Source: Crocinitomicaceae bacterium (GTDB lineage Bacteria > Bacteroidota > Bacteroidia > Flavobacteriales_D > Crocinitomicaceae). Taken from it: DNA of 64,000 nt. Shown piece after piece: positions 17,801 to 24,961 of the stretch. The position numbers and the translations under genes were made by a program. The stretch's first letter is position 1; every line of letters starts with the position of its first letter. The DNA is taken from positions 1 through 64,000 of the forward strand of contig JAGQYP010000011.1 in NCBI GenBank assembly GCA_020436025.1. The letters run 5' to 3'. The notes below the pieces were generated by a model, which saw nothing but the letters and a program-made list of their open reading frames with translations, searched no databases and was not told where the DNA came from.

Positions 17801-18515
17801 CAACTCAGAAAGAGAAATGGCAAACGCTATGTATTTAGCTGGATTTGATGTGAAAGATGTACACATGACGGATCTTATTTCAGGGAGAGAAACTTTGGAA
17901 GATATTCAATTCATTGCAGCGGTTGGTGGGTTCTCAAACTCTGATGTATTGGGGTCTGCTAAAGGTTGGGCGGGAGCTTTTCTTTATAATGACAAGGCTA
18001 AAAAGGCATTGGATAACTTCTACGCAAGAAAAGACACTCTTTCTCTAGGAGTTTGTAATGGATGCCAGTTGTTCGTTGAATTAGGATTGATCAACCCAGA
18101 TCATGAAGAGAAACCCAAAATGTTGCACAACGATTCACATAAGTTTGAATGTATTTTTACTTCAGTTGAAATTCAAGAGAATAAATCGGTAATGCTTTCG
18201 AGTTTGTCGGGATTGAAACTAGGAATCTGGGCTGCTCACGGTGAAGGAAAATTCTCATTCCCTTACTCAGAGGATAAATACAGAATTGTTGGAAAATATG
18301 GCTTTGAAGGATATCCAGCCAATCCGAACGGTTCAGATTTCAATACGGCCATGATGACTTCCGAAGATGGAAGACATCTCGTTATGATGCCTCACTTGGA
18401 AAGATCTACCTTCCCATGGAATTGGGGCTATTATCCTGAAGATAGAAAAGGAGATGTAGTTACCCCATGGTTGGAAGCATTTGTGAACGCTAGAAAGTGG
18501 TGCGAAGAGAATTAG
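14853..18515 (+). CDS. purL: Phosphoribosylformylglycinamidine synthase, single-chain PurL
   Basis: This enzyme converts FGAR, glutamine and ATP to FGAM in purine synthesis. At 1220 aa it is the large form that contains its own glutaminase, unlike the split PurS/PurL/PurQ system. An N-terminal PurS-like region is followed by the AIRS-type synthase (GFSQVNSEHCRHKIF; AETHNFPTTVEPFNGAATGSGG) and a C-terminal class I glutaminase with nucleophile Cys1068 (GVCNGCQ). It ends HLERSTFPWNWGYYP, as is typical. The ATG at 14853 is chosen over a TTG at 14844; the -7-like box TAACTTTG supports it. Hairpin repeats follow the stop. Confidence 0.97.
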   Translation: MIKFFENSDRVFVVEVQENLSGDDVSKLEWLFGGAKLVNQESISGAFVGPRAAMVSPWSTNAVEITQNMSITGIKRIEEYFKSDQTELQFDPMLQQKFSLLDQSIYKINIQPEDIMEISDIAAFNQQEGLALNEEEIEYLEDLSKRLGRKLTDSEVFGFSQVNSEHCRHKIFNGTFIIDGKEMPSSLFKMIRKTSETHPNSIVSAYKDNVAFVKGPKVEQFAPKSADKPDYYQTSDFNSVISLKAETHNFPTTVEPFNGAATGSGGEIRDRLAGGKGSLPLAGTAVYMTSYSRLEENRPWEKGMKARDWLYQTPLDILIKASNGASDFGNKFGQPLISGSVLTFEHKEEARKLGFDKVIMLAGGIGYGKEEESLKGHPKASDKIVILGGENYRIGMGGAAVSSADTGEFDSAIELNAIQRSNPEMQKRAANAVRAMVESDKNPIVSIHDHGAGGHLNCLSELVEETGGKIDTDKLPIGDPTLSQKELIGNESQERMGLVIGKEDIDMLKKVSERERSPFYEVGEVTQDHRFTFEQSSTGKKPMDLNLGDMFGSSPKTIMTDETVPVNYPQIQYDSSKVEEYLKAVLQLEAVACKDWLTNKVDRCVTGRVAKQQCVGSLQIPLNNVGVMALDYQGKNGVATSIGHSPISGLIDPVAGSRNSIAESLTNIIWAPLSENLKSVSLSANWMWPCKNKGEDARLYKAVEAVSEFAIELGINVPTGKDSLSMKQKYKNEEVISPGTVIISAAGHCSDITKVVEPALKAKGDLFYIDLSGDTLKLGGSSFAQVMCSLGNEAPTISDASYFKNVFNVIQEAIKADEIIAGHDISSGGMITTLLEMCFPNNGIGANIDLSEIQANDDIHLLFSENSGLIIQSDKAGLFRKRLEDQSINFKFIGESTSSNSLRIVAKDSAYEFSISDYRDVWYKTSYLLDQHQSGKVKAKERFDNYKNLALEYVFPKGFDGQKPNINTNKPRIKAAIIREKGSNSEREMANAMYLAGFDVKDVHMTDLISGRETLEDIQFIAAVGGFSNSDVLGSAKGWAGAFLYNDKAKKALDNFYARKDTLSLGVCNGCQLFVELGLINPDHEEKPKMLHNDSHKFECIFTSVEIQENKSVMLSSLSGLKLGIWAAHGEGKFSFPYSEDKYRIVGKYGFEGYPANPNGSDFNTAMMTSEDGRHLVMMPHLERSTFPWNWGYYPEDRKGDVVTPWLEAFVNARKWCEEN

Positions 18516-18529
18516 GATTTTTAATTTAG

Positions 18530-18607
18530 TTGCGAAGGATTCCCAAGTCCTTTGCAAACTAATTTGAGTTGATTCTCATGCTTCGAAGGATTCCCAAATC
18601 CTTCGCA
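18530..18607. repeat. Two direct copies of a hairpin-forming repeat after purL
   Basis: Copy 1 (18530-18557) folds as TTGCGAAGGATT, loop CCC, then AAGTCCTTTGCAA. Copy 2 (18584-18605) folds as a perfect 9-bp stem CGAAGGATT/AATCCTTCG with loop CCCA. Both are followed by a similar tail (CAAA, then ATTTGAGT), so the repeated unit is about 40 bases and the copies start 51 bases apart. They may act as a transcript end or mRNA stabiliser for purL, or be small interspersed elements. No long T tract follows either hairpin. Confidence 0.7.
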
Positions 18608-18710
18608 AAACTGATTTGAGTAGATGATGTAGCGATTTTTATTCTTAATGTCTGTTCATCCGTATTTCTAAAAATCTGCGCATCTCAATTAGATTCATTA
18701 TTTTCATTTG

Positions 18711-19781
18711 GTGGAACAGGAAATTCGAAAGATCATTCATATTGACATGGACGCGTTTTATGTGTCGGTCGAACAATTGGATAATCCTGAGTTAAAAGGA
18801 AAGCCAGTAGTTGTTGGTGGAAATTCAAGAAGAGGCGTGATAGCTGCAGCTGGTTATGAGGCTCGAAAATTTGGCATTCGATCAGCCATGCCTTCTGCTA
18901 AAGCTTATCGCATATGCCCTGCTCTGATCTTTGTCAATCCTCGATTTGATCGCTACAAAGAGGTTTCTAGCCAAATTCATGAAATTTTCCATCGCTATAC
19001 AGACGAAATTGAACCTCTGGCTTTAGATGAAGCCTTTTTAGATGTTACTTACAACAAACAAGAAATCAAAAGTGCTACAATTATTGCCAATCAAATTAGA
19101 GAAGCTATACGAGAAGAAATTGGTATCACTTGTTCTGCAGGAATCTCCTATTCTAAATTTTTTGCAAAGATTGCCACCGAAGTAAAAAAACCTGATGGAT
19201 ATTTCACCATAACTCCCGAAGAAGGTTCTGAGTTTGTCAAGGAGTTAGCAATAGAGAAGTTTTTTGGAGTAGGACAAGTAACTGCTGATAAAATGAAAAA
19301 GCTTGGAATTCATTTTGGGAAAGACCTCCTATCCTATTCTAAGCCAGAGTTAAGCAAGCTATTTGGGAAGTCGGGACCTTTTTATTACGACATATCAAGA
19401 GGAATTGACAATCGCCCTGTGAAATCCAATCGAATTCGAAAAAGTATAGGAGCTGAACGAACATTTTCTTCAAATATCATCGATAAAAATACTTTCGATG
19501 AAAATCTAAGAGAGATTACCGAAATGCTTTGGAAAAGAACCTTGAGCGTTCAAAAATTCGGCAAGACGCTCACTTTAAAACTCAAATACGAAGACTTTCA
19601 GACGAAGACACGGAGTATCACCAAAAGTTTTGAGATCAGAACCCGAAGACAGCTAGATAAAGTAGTTGAAGAAATTAAGAACCAGGAAGACTATCTCAAC
19701 AATGGTATTCGATTAGTTGGATTGCAAATGAGTGGGTTTCCGGAAGAAAAGGTGAATGGTCAGTTAACCTTCGAGTTTTAG
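18711..19781 (+). CDS. dinB: DNA polymerase IV (Y family, DinB)
   Basis: A translesion polymerase of about 356 aa, the usual length. The palm domain carries the catalytic acids: IDMDAFYVSVEQ near residue 12 and LDEAFLD near 105. HhH (KFFGVGQVTADKMKKLGI) and little-finger domains follow. There is no in-frame ATG before the first catalytic motif other than the one inside it, so translation starts at GTG 18711 or TTG 18708; an in-frame stop lies just upstream. It ends QLTFEF, overlapping by 18 bases the 3' end of a convergent membrane-protein gene. No LexA-type operator was recognised. Confidence 0.95.
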   Translation: MEQEIRKIIHIDMDAFYVSVEQLDNPELKGKPVVVGGNSRRGVIAAAGYEARKFGIRSAMPSAKAYRICPALIFVNPRFDRYKEVSSQIHEIFHRYTDEIEPLALDEAFLDVTYNKQEIKSATIIANQIREAIREEIGITCSAGISYSKFFAKIATEVKKPDGYFTITPEEGSEFVKELAIEKFFGVGQVTADKMKKLGIHFGKDLLSYSKPELSKLFGKSGPFYYDISRGIDNRPVKSNRIRKSIGAERTFSSNIIDKNTFDENLREITEMLWKRTLSVQKFGKTLTLKLKYEDFQTKTRSITKSFEIRTRRQLDKVVEEIKNQEDYLNNGIRLVGLQMSGFPEEKVNGQLTFEF

Positions 19782-20177
19782 GAAATTCAAAACAAAGCTT
19801 AGAAAAATACCAACTAAAATAACTCCAATAGCCAAGCTATAATAAAGCATTTCAGTCATATTGTTTTCCATCCAATCCAGCATGGGGAAAACAGCAAAAG
19901 GCACGCCTATAACCAAAACAATAGTGGCATAATTATTCCCTTTTTGATGCAGAGATTTTCTTTGTTTATCTGAAACCACATAATTCATTATTAATGAAGC
20001 TAGTAAATGTGCGACTGCAACTCCAATTATCAGGCTCAATAATCCAATAATAGATGTGATTTCTTTTGAATTATCGTGAAACCAAATTAAAAATAGTGCA
20101 ATAAACATCATTGCTCCCAGCTGTAAAAAGAAGCCGGTGATAATTGACATGATTTGGTATCTCACATTGGATTTCAT
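19764..20177 (-). CDS. Unknown four-helix membrane protein
   Basis: A 137-aa protein with four predicted membrane helices (about 10-32, 38-65, 82-102, 110-132) and a short charged loop (VSDKQRKSLHQKG) between helices 2 and 3. No family is recognised and no catalytic motif is seen. It converges with dinB, overlapping its end by 18 bases, and is divergent from the PAP2 gene, whose ATG is 49 bases from its own. It is therefore probably transcribed alone from that shared gap. Confidence 0.7.
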   Translation of the reverse strand: MKSNVRYQIMSIITGFFLQLGAMMFIALFLIWFHDNSKEITSIIGLLSLIIGVAVAHLLASLIMNYVVSDKQRKSLHQKGNNYATIVLVIGVPFAVFPMLDWMENNMTEMLYYSLAIGVILVGIFLSFVLNFLKLEG

Positions 20178-20226
20178 GTGTTCAAAGTTAGAAGAATTGT
20201 CTAAATTGCCGCCAGGAAAATAAATT

Positions 20227-20790
20227 ATGGATCATCAGCTTTTAAAATTTATTCAAGATTCAAGGATTGTAGGTTTGGATCCTTTTTTTAAACTCATATG
20301 CGAACAAACAACTTCCATCACAATTGGTGCGATTGCGGCATTGATTTTTATGGGGCTGATTTTTAAACAGCATAAGCGGTTGACGATGGTCGGTATGAAG
20401 ACGCTTGTGGTTATTTTGATCAATGCTACGGTCGTTATTGTTTTGAAGAACATTATCCAAAGAGCAAGACCTTTTGATACTTATGATGATATCATTAAAT
20501 TAAGTTCAGGTGGAAGTCCTTCCTTCCCTTCTGGGCACACTGCCGAAGTTTTTGCTCTGGCTTTTTCCATGCTATTTATCTTGAAGAACAAAACTGTTTT
20601 TTACCTTTTTTTGGCTTGGGCCATCTTAATTGGATATTCTCGTATGTCAATGGGAGTACACTATCCATCAGATGTTTTGGTTGGAGCTATAATCGGAGGG
20701 GGAATGGCCTACTTCATCAATTTCCTTTTAGAAAAATACCTTCCTGAAAATTCAGTTAAAGGGAATCCCGAAAAAGAGGTGAATTCTTAA
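20227..20790 (+). CDS. PAP2-family membrane phosphatase
   Basis: A 187-aa integral membrane enzyme of the type 2 phosphatidic acid phosphatase family. The three phosphatase motifs are intact: KNIIQRARP (motif 1), PSFPSGHT (motif 2, catalytic His) and SRMSMGVHYPSDV (motif 3, nucleophilic His). Five to six hydrophobic helices surround them. Members dephosphorylate undecaprenyl diphosphate, phosphatidic acid or phosphatidylglycerol phosphate in the membrane; the substrate cannot be chosen from sequence. The last 35 bases overlap the 3' end of the convergent DUF2064 gene. Confidence 0.93.
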   Translation: MDHQLLKFIQDSRIVGLDPFFKLICEQTTSITIGAIAALIFMGLIFKQHKRLTMVGMKTLVVILINATVVIVLKNIIQRARPFDTYDDIIKLSSGGSPSFPSGHTAEVFALAFSMLFILKNKTVFYLFLAWAILIGYSRMSMGVHYPSDVLVGAIIGGGMAYFINFLLEKYLPENSVKGNPEKEVNS

Positions 20791-21355
20791 AATCTTCGTA
20801 GGTATCGATATCATTTAAGGTTTCCAATTCACTTATTTGATATTCATATTGACTCAATTCCACTTTCGTTTTTTGATATAAATCAGAAGTGCTCCATTTC
20901 TTGTTTTCAAAAGGAAATGTGATCATTTTATTCATTCCAATTAAATAATAACCACCGTCTTCAGCTGGACCAAAAACCAGATCAGAATTATTTAATTCTT
21001 TAAAGGCTTGAGTAATATGTTTTAGTTGAAGGTCAGGTAGATCAGAACCGATTAAGACAATGTTTTTATACTTTTTTTGAAAGCCCCTATGAAATGCATT
21101 TCTCATTCGTTCTCCTAAATCATTTCCGCATTGCACTGAAAGATCATAGGAGCCCTTAAATAATTCAGAATCAATAAACTCCGAAAAACAAATTTCTACG
21201 TCAGATTTAGCCTCCCTAATAGTATTCTCTGTGATTTTGAGTAATTGCCGATAGATTTGAATGGCTTTCTCCTCTCCTATTTTTTCTGCTAATCGAGTTT
21301 TTACTTTTCCAGGAAGGATATTTTTAACGAAAACAATTAGCAGATCTTTGTCCAT
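20756..21355 (-). CDS. DUF2064 / TIGR04282 family glycosyltransferase-like protein
   Basis: A 199-aa protein with a nucleotide-diphospho-sugar transferase-like fold. Seen: VFVKNILPGKVKTRLA at the N-terminus, the central IVLIGSDLPDLQ (the acidic GSD motif that usually binds metal and nucleotide), and FGPAEDGGYYLIGM. TIGR04282 members are annotated as arsenosugar-type glycosyltransferases, but many occur without arsenic genes, as here, so the role is open. It is the last gene of the tsaC-cca-ttcA operon, one base past ttcA. Confidence 0.85.
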   Translation of the reverse strand: MDKDLLIVFVKNILPGKVKTRLAEKIGEEKAIQIYRQLLKITENTIREAKSDVEICFSEFIDSELFKGSYDLSVQCGNDLGERMRNAFHRGFQKKYKNIVLIGSDLPDLQLKHITQAFKELNNSDLVFGPAEDGGYYLIGMNKMITFPFENKKWSTSDLYQKTKVELSQYEYQISELETLNDIDTYEDFKNSPLFRDSL

Positions 21356-21356
21356 T

Positions 21357-22142
21357 CTAAATCGCCATGAAGTCCATTAAATCTTTATCAAGCATGTGTG
21401 TGGGGTGTATATTGCTCAACGATCGGAACATGATATCTCTACGATTTGGATATTCTTCTTCCCATTTTGCAATCAATTCTTTTACTTTTTTCCTTTGTAA
21501 TTGTTCTTGAGATCCACAAAGATTGCACGGGATTATTGGGAATTCCGCTAGTTTTGCGTATTCCTCGATCAAACTTTCATCACACAAAATAAGAGGTCGA
21601 ATTACTTTCAAAGATCCATCATCCGTTTTGTAGATGGGTGGCATGGTTTCAATCTTCCCATTAAAGAAAATATTGAGTAAAAATGTTTCTAAAGCATCGT
21701 CTTTATGGTGACCCAAAGCCAATTTGTTCGCTCCGATTTCTTTCGCGTATTCGTACAATGTTCCTCTTCTTAATCGTGAACATAAACTACACATGGTTTT
21801 TCCTTCTGGAATTTTCTCAGTAACGATTTTATAGGTGTTCTTCTCTAAGATTTTAAAGGGCACTTGCTTTTTGGAAAGGTATTCTGGTAATACATGCTCC
21901 GGGAAACCAGGTTGTTTTTGATCTAAATTTACTGCTACGATTTCAAATTTCACTTTGCCTGTCATTTGTACAAACAACAGTAAATCTAACATCGTATAAC
22001 TGTCTTTTCCACCGGATAAACAAACCATCACTTTGTCTCCATCCTGAATGATACCGTAGTCTTCAATCGCTCCCCATACCTTCTTTCGGATCTTTTTAAC
22101 TAATTTCTTAGTTTCGATATCGTTTTCCATCAATTCCTCCAT
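21357..22142 (-). CDS. ttcA: tRNA 2-thiocytidine synthetase TtcA
   Basis: A 261-aa ATP-dependent thiolase that makes 2-thiocytidine at position 32 of some tRNAs. The PP-loop SGGKDS is at residues 43-48. Two CxxC pairs that bind the iron-sulfur cluster are present (MCSLCSR and PCNLCGS), as is LGHHKDDALETFLLN. No separate PP-loop partner is needed. It lies 3 bases after cca and one base before the DUF2064 gene, in an operon with two other tRNA-maturation enzymes. The ATG at 22142 is used; a second Met at residue 5 is an equally possible start. Confidence 0.93.
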   Translation of the reverse strand: MEELMENDIETKKLVKKIRKKVWGAIEDYGIIQDGDKVMVCLSGGKDSYTMLDLLLFVQMTGKVKFEIVAVNLDQKQPGFPEHVLPEYLSKKQVPFKILEKNTYKIVTEKIPEGKTMCSLCSRLRRGTLYEYAKEIGANKLALGHHKDDALETFLLNIFFNGKIETMPPIYKTDDGSLKVIRPLILCDESLIEEYAKLAEFPIIPCNLCGSQEQLQRKKVKELIAKWEEEYPNRRDIMFRSLSNIHPTHMLDKDLMDFMAI

Positions 22143-22145
22143 CAG

Positions 22146-23558
22146 TTACACTTTTAAGCCTAATTCTTTTGCTTTTTTAAGCATGAAATCATACGCTTGA
22201 TCATAATCATTCTCTATTTCTCCTTCTAAAATGGCTTCTTTGATAGATGTTTTCAAAACACCTACTTCATAGCAAGGCTTAATTTTAAAAGTTTTCATAA
22301 TTAAATCTCCGGAAATAGGCGGTTGAAAATTACGAACTCGATCTTTTTCTTCTATCTGTTTTAATTTCGTTTCAACTAAAATGAAATTTCGCTTGTATTT
22401 TTCAACCTTGTATTCATTCTTAGAAGTGATGTCTGCGTTACAGAGTGTCATTAAATCTTCTAAATCTTCCCCTGCTTCAAACAATAATCTTCTTACAGCA
22501 GAATCGGTTACGTTACCTTTAACTAAAGCAATCGGTCTTAAATGCAATCGAACTAGTTTTTGAACATACTTCATTTTTGCATCCAGAGGTAATTTCAGTC
22601 GTTTAAAGATTTTGGGAGTCATTTTCGCTCCAAGATCCTCGTGGCCGTGAAAGGTCCACCCTACCTTTTTGTGAAATCTTTTGGTTCGAGGTTTGGCAAT
22701 ATCATGCATTATGGCAGCCCATCTCAACCAAAGGTCATCTGTGTTTTCGCAAATATTATCTAATACTTCCAGCGTATGATAAAAATTGTCTTTATGAGCT
22801 TTACCATCAATAGTTTCCACTCCTTGCAAGTCAACCATTTCAGGAAAAAAATGATGCAATAAATTGGTGTTGAATAGCATCTTAAACCCTTTGGAAGGTT
22901 TGGGTGATAAAATGATTTTATTCAATTCGTCGGTAATCCTTTCCTGACTAATGATTTCAAGTCTTTCCGCATTTCTTTTAATTGCTTCAAGAGATTCTTT
23001 TTCGATTTTAAAGTCTAATTGAGTTGCAAAACGGATGGCTCTCAACATTCTTAAAGGATCGTCAGAATAGGTTTTATCTGGTTCTAATGGAGTTCTGATT
23101 GTTTTATTTTCTAAATCTTTTAATCCATCAAAAGGATCAATCAACATTCCGAAACTGCTTTTATTCAGACTTAAGGCAAAGGCATTAATGGTAAAATCTC
23201 TTCTATTTTGATCATCTTCCAGAGTTCCATTTTCCACGATGGGTTTTCTAGAATCACGATTGTAGGATTCTTTTCGAGCACCAACAAATTCTACGTCATC
23301 CCCATCATACAAGAACATGGCAGTTCCAAAATTCTTGAAATATTGCACCTTTTTAATCTCCAGTTTTTCGGCCACTTTCTGAGCTAAATCAAGTCCAGAT
23401 CCTAAAACGACAATATCGATGTCTTTACATGGTCTTTTGAGAATCAGATCTCTAACATATCCTCCAATAACAAAAGCGGAAAGCCCGTTTTCATTACAAA
23501 CTTCACTAACTGCCTTAAAAATAGGCTTATCCAGATATTTTGAAAAATCTTCCTTCAC
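22146..23558 (-). CDS. cca: CCA tRNA nucleotidyltransferase with HD domain
   Basis: A 470-aa class II nucleotidyltransferase that adds or repairs the 3' CCA of tRNA. The head domain has GGYVRDLIL and the metal-binding DIDIVV, followed by RRDFTINA and the template-type helix region. A C-terminal HD phosphohydrolase-type domain is visible ([18 protein letters not shown]). The start is GTG, overlapping the tsaC stop by one base (TAGTG); the next Met is far into the protein. Since the tRNA gene in this window does not encode CCA, this enzyme is needed to complete it. Confidence 0.94.
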   Translation of the reverse strand: MKEDFSKYLDKPIFKAVSEVCNENGLSAFVIGGYVRDLILKRPCKDIDIVVLGSGLDLAQKVAEKLEIKKVQYFKNFGTAMFLYDGDDVEFVGARKESYNRDSRKPIVENGTLEDDQNRRDFTINAFALSLNKSSFGMLIDPFDGLKDLENKTIRTPLEPDKTYSDDPLRMLRAIRFATQLDFKIEKESLEAIKRNAERLEIISQERITDELNKIILSPKPSKGFKMLFNTNLLHHFFPEMVDLQGVETIDGKAHKDNFYHTLEVLDNICENTDDLWLRWAAIMHDIAKPRTKRFHKKVGWTFHGHEDLGAKMTPKIFKRLKLPLDAKMKYVQKLVRLHLRPIALVKGNVTDSAVRRLLFEAGEDLEDLMTLCNADITSKNEYKVEKYKRNFILVETKLKQIEEKDRVRNFQPPISGDLIMKTFKIKPCYEVGVLKTSIKEAILEGEIENDYDQAYDFMLKKAKELGLKV

Positions 23559-24121
23559 TATTTTCTAATGATCTTTACTTCTCCGTTCGTTCCAATTTTG
23601 AGAATCGAAGATGGAGTTGTCATTTTTTCATTCTGCCGCAAATTTACAATATAATCCACCGAATTTTTAATGGAATCCTCAATCTCATTAAAGGATTGTG
23701 GAGAAGCGGCCCCAGAAATATTTGCCGAGGTAGAAACGACTCCAGTCTTTAACTGCTGACAAAGCTTTTGACAAAAAGGATCTTTTGTTAAGCGAATACC
23801 CAATGAACCATCCTGTGCTAAAATCATGGGAGAAACATTCTTAGCATTATCGTAAATTATGGTGGTAGGTCTGACAGCAAAATCGATCAAATCATAACAG
23901 ATGTCTGGAATTTCAGGAACATAGAAATTCAATTGCCTTTCCTCTGCAACAAGCATGATATAACTTTTACTTTCGTCTCGATTTTTAATCTGATTGATTT
24001 TTTCGATGGCTTGTTCATTTTTTGGATCACATCCCAAACCCCAAATGGTATCTGTTGGATACAAAATGACTCCTCCTTTTCGGATGATTTCAACGCATTT
24101 CTGAACTTCTTCGCTAATCAT
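23558..24121 (-). CDS. tsaC: Threonylcarbamoyl-AMP synthase (Sua5/YrdC/YciO family)
   Basis: A 187-aa YrdC-domain protein that makes threonylcarbamoyl-AMP from Thr, bicarbonate and ATP, the first step of t6A37 in ANN-reading tRNAs. Seen: the N-terminal [17 protein letters not shown], the KSYIMLVA region, and [14 protein letters not shown] near the end. The length fits the short TsaC form without the Sua5 domain. It is the first gene of the tsaC-cca-ttcA-DUF2064 operon; its stop overlaps the cca GTG. Confidence 0.94.
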   Translation of the reverse strand: MISEEVQKCVEIIRKGGVILYPTDTIWGLGCDPKNEQAIEKINQIKNRDESKSYIMLVAEERQLNFYVPEIPDICYDLIDFAVRPTTIIYDNAKNVSPMILAQDGSLGIRLTKDPFCQKLCQQLKTGVVSTSANISGAASPQSFNEIEDSIKNSVDYIVNLRQNEKMTTPSSILKIGTNGEVKIIRK

Positions 24122-24167
24122 GATGCAAAGCTAATTCAAAACTCTTAAATAAAACAATTGAAATATT

Positions 24168-24326
24168 CTAAAGATGTACTCTTCGGAAAAAACTCATGTC
24201 TTCTGATCGCTCAATCTTCTTTTCTGATTTCTTAGAATCTTTTGAAGAGGGAGTTTTCTCCTTTTTAGACGTGGAATTTTCACCACTTTTCTTAGGTTGA
24301 GTATCTGACAAATACTGTAGCGACAT
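24168..24326 (-). CDS. Small Lys/Ser-rich protein (52 aa)
   Basis: An ATG-started 52-codon frame in the gap upstream of tsaC encodes a highly basic, polar protein: MSLQYLSDTQPKKSG, a Lys/Ser/Glu-rich middle, then MSFFRRVHL. The hydrophobic ends framing a low-complexity charged centre suggest a disordered small protein. It lies 46 bases before tsaC on the same strand and may be its operon leader gene. Short length and simple composition keep confidence moderate. Confidence 0.45.
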   Translation of the reverse strand: MSLQYLSDTQPKKSGENSTSKKEKTPSSKDSKKSEKKIERSEDMSFFRRVHL

Positions 24327-24420
24327 GTTTTAAACTTTTCTGCTACAAAAATACCCAACACACAGGGAATGAACTAATGTTCTGTCGAAAGACGGGTCGG
24401 ATTGGTCTAAAAGTTTGACT

Positions 24421-24600
24421 TATTGACTTATTGATTCATGACTTAGTGATGTAGGACTTATTGATTTATGAATTATTGATTCATGACTTAGTGATGTAGG
24501 ACTATTTGATGTTGAGATTTAAAATAGAATTGACCATAATAAATCATTTAGTCATAAATCATGCATCATACAATCATAAATCATAAATCATAAATCAACA
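24421..24600. repeat. AT-rich repeat island with direct and inverted units
   Basis: A 31-base unit (TTATTGATTCATGACTTAGT and 11 more bases) occurs twice without mismatch, at 24428-24458 and 24473-24503. On the right (24537-24600) the minus strand carries related units, including three tandem TTTATGA-type heptamers, so the two sides form a loose inverted repeat around about 30 bases. No ORF is seen. The island fills most of the gap between the 52-aa ORF and yciH. Confidence 0.75.
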
Positions 24601-24602
24601 AT

Positions 24603-24950
24603 TCAATTCCCTCCAGCTTTCTTTACTCTGTATCCTATATCAACCAGAATTTGGAAAACTTTTTCTTTATGATTTCCTTGGATTAAAATCTCTCCGTCTT
24701 TAGCACTTCCTCCTACTCCACACTTTGATTTTAATGTTTTCCCCAATTCTTTAAGGTCTTCATCGGAGCCGATAAAACCCGTCACTAAAGTAGCTTCTTT
24801 CCCTTTTCTGTTTTTCCGATCAATTTGAACTCTTAAATCCTGATCTCCTGGTTCCAAGGTTTCTTCTTCTAATTCTTCCTCGTAATCGTAATTGAAGTCT
24901 TTATTCGTTGAATAAACAATGTCTATCCTATTTTTCTTGCTTTTCCCCAT
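24603..24950 (-). CDS. yciH: YciH/SUI1-type translation factor
   Basis: A 115-aa member of the eIF1/SUI1 family. The C-terminal SUI1 fold is clear: LRVQIDRKNRKGKEATLVTG, then LKSKCGVGGSAKDGEILIQGNH and VFQILVDIGYRVKKAG. The N-terminal 40 residues are acidic. The ATG at 24950 (MGKSKKNRIDIVYS) is chosen over a TTG at 24974 that would overlap the upstream gene. In E. coli YciH affects initiation fidelity. It is the last gene after the patatin and DUF389 genes. Confidence 0.93.
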   Translation of the reverse strand: MGKSKKNRIDIVYSTNKDFNYDYEEELEEETLEPGDQDLRVQIDRKNRKGKEATLVTGFIGSDEDLKELGKTLKSKCGVGGSAKDGEILIQGNHKEKVFQILVDIGYRVKKAGGN

Positions 24951-24961
24951 GAATTCCTTTA

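Noticed and set aside
24421..24600. Possible CRISPR array
   Set aside because: Only two copies of the 31-base unit, the spacing segment itself is made of related repeats, and no cas gene is nearby.
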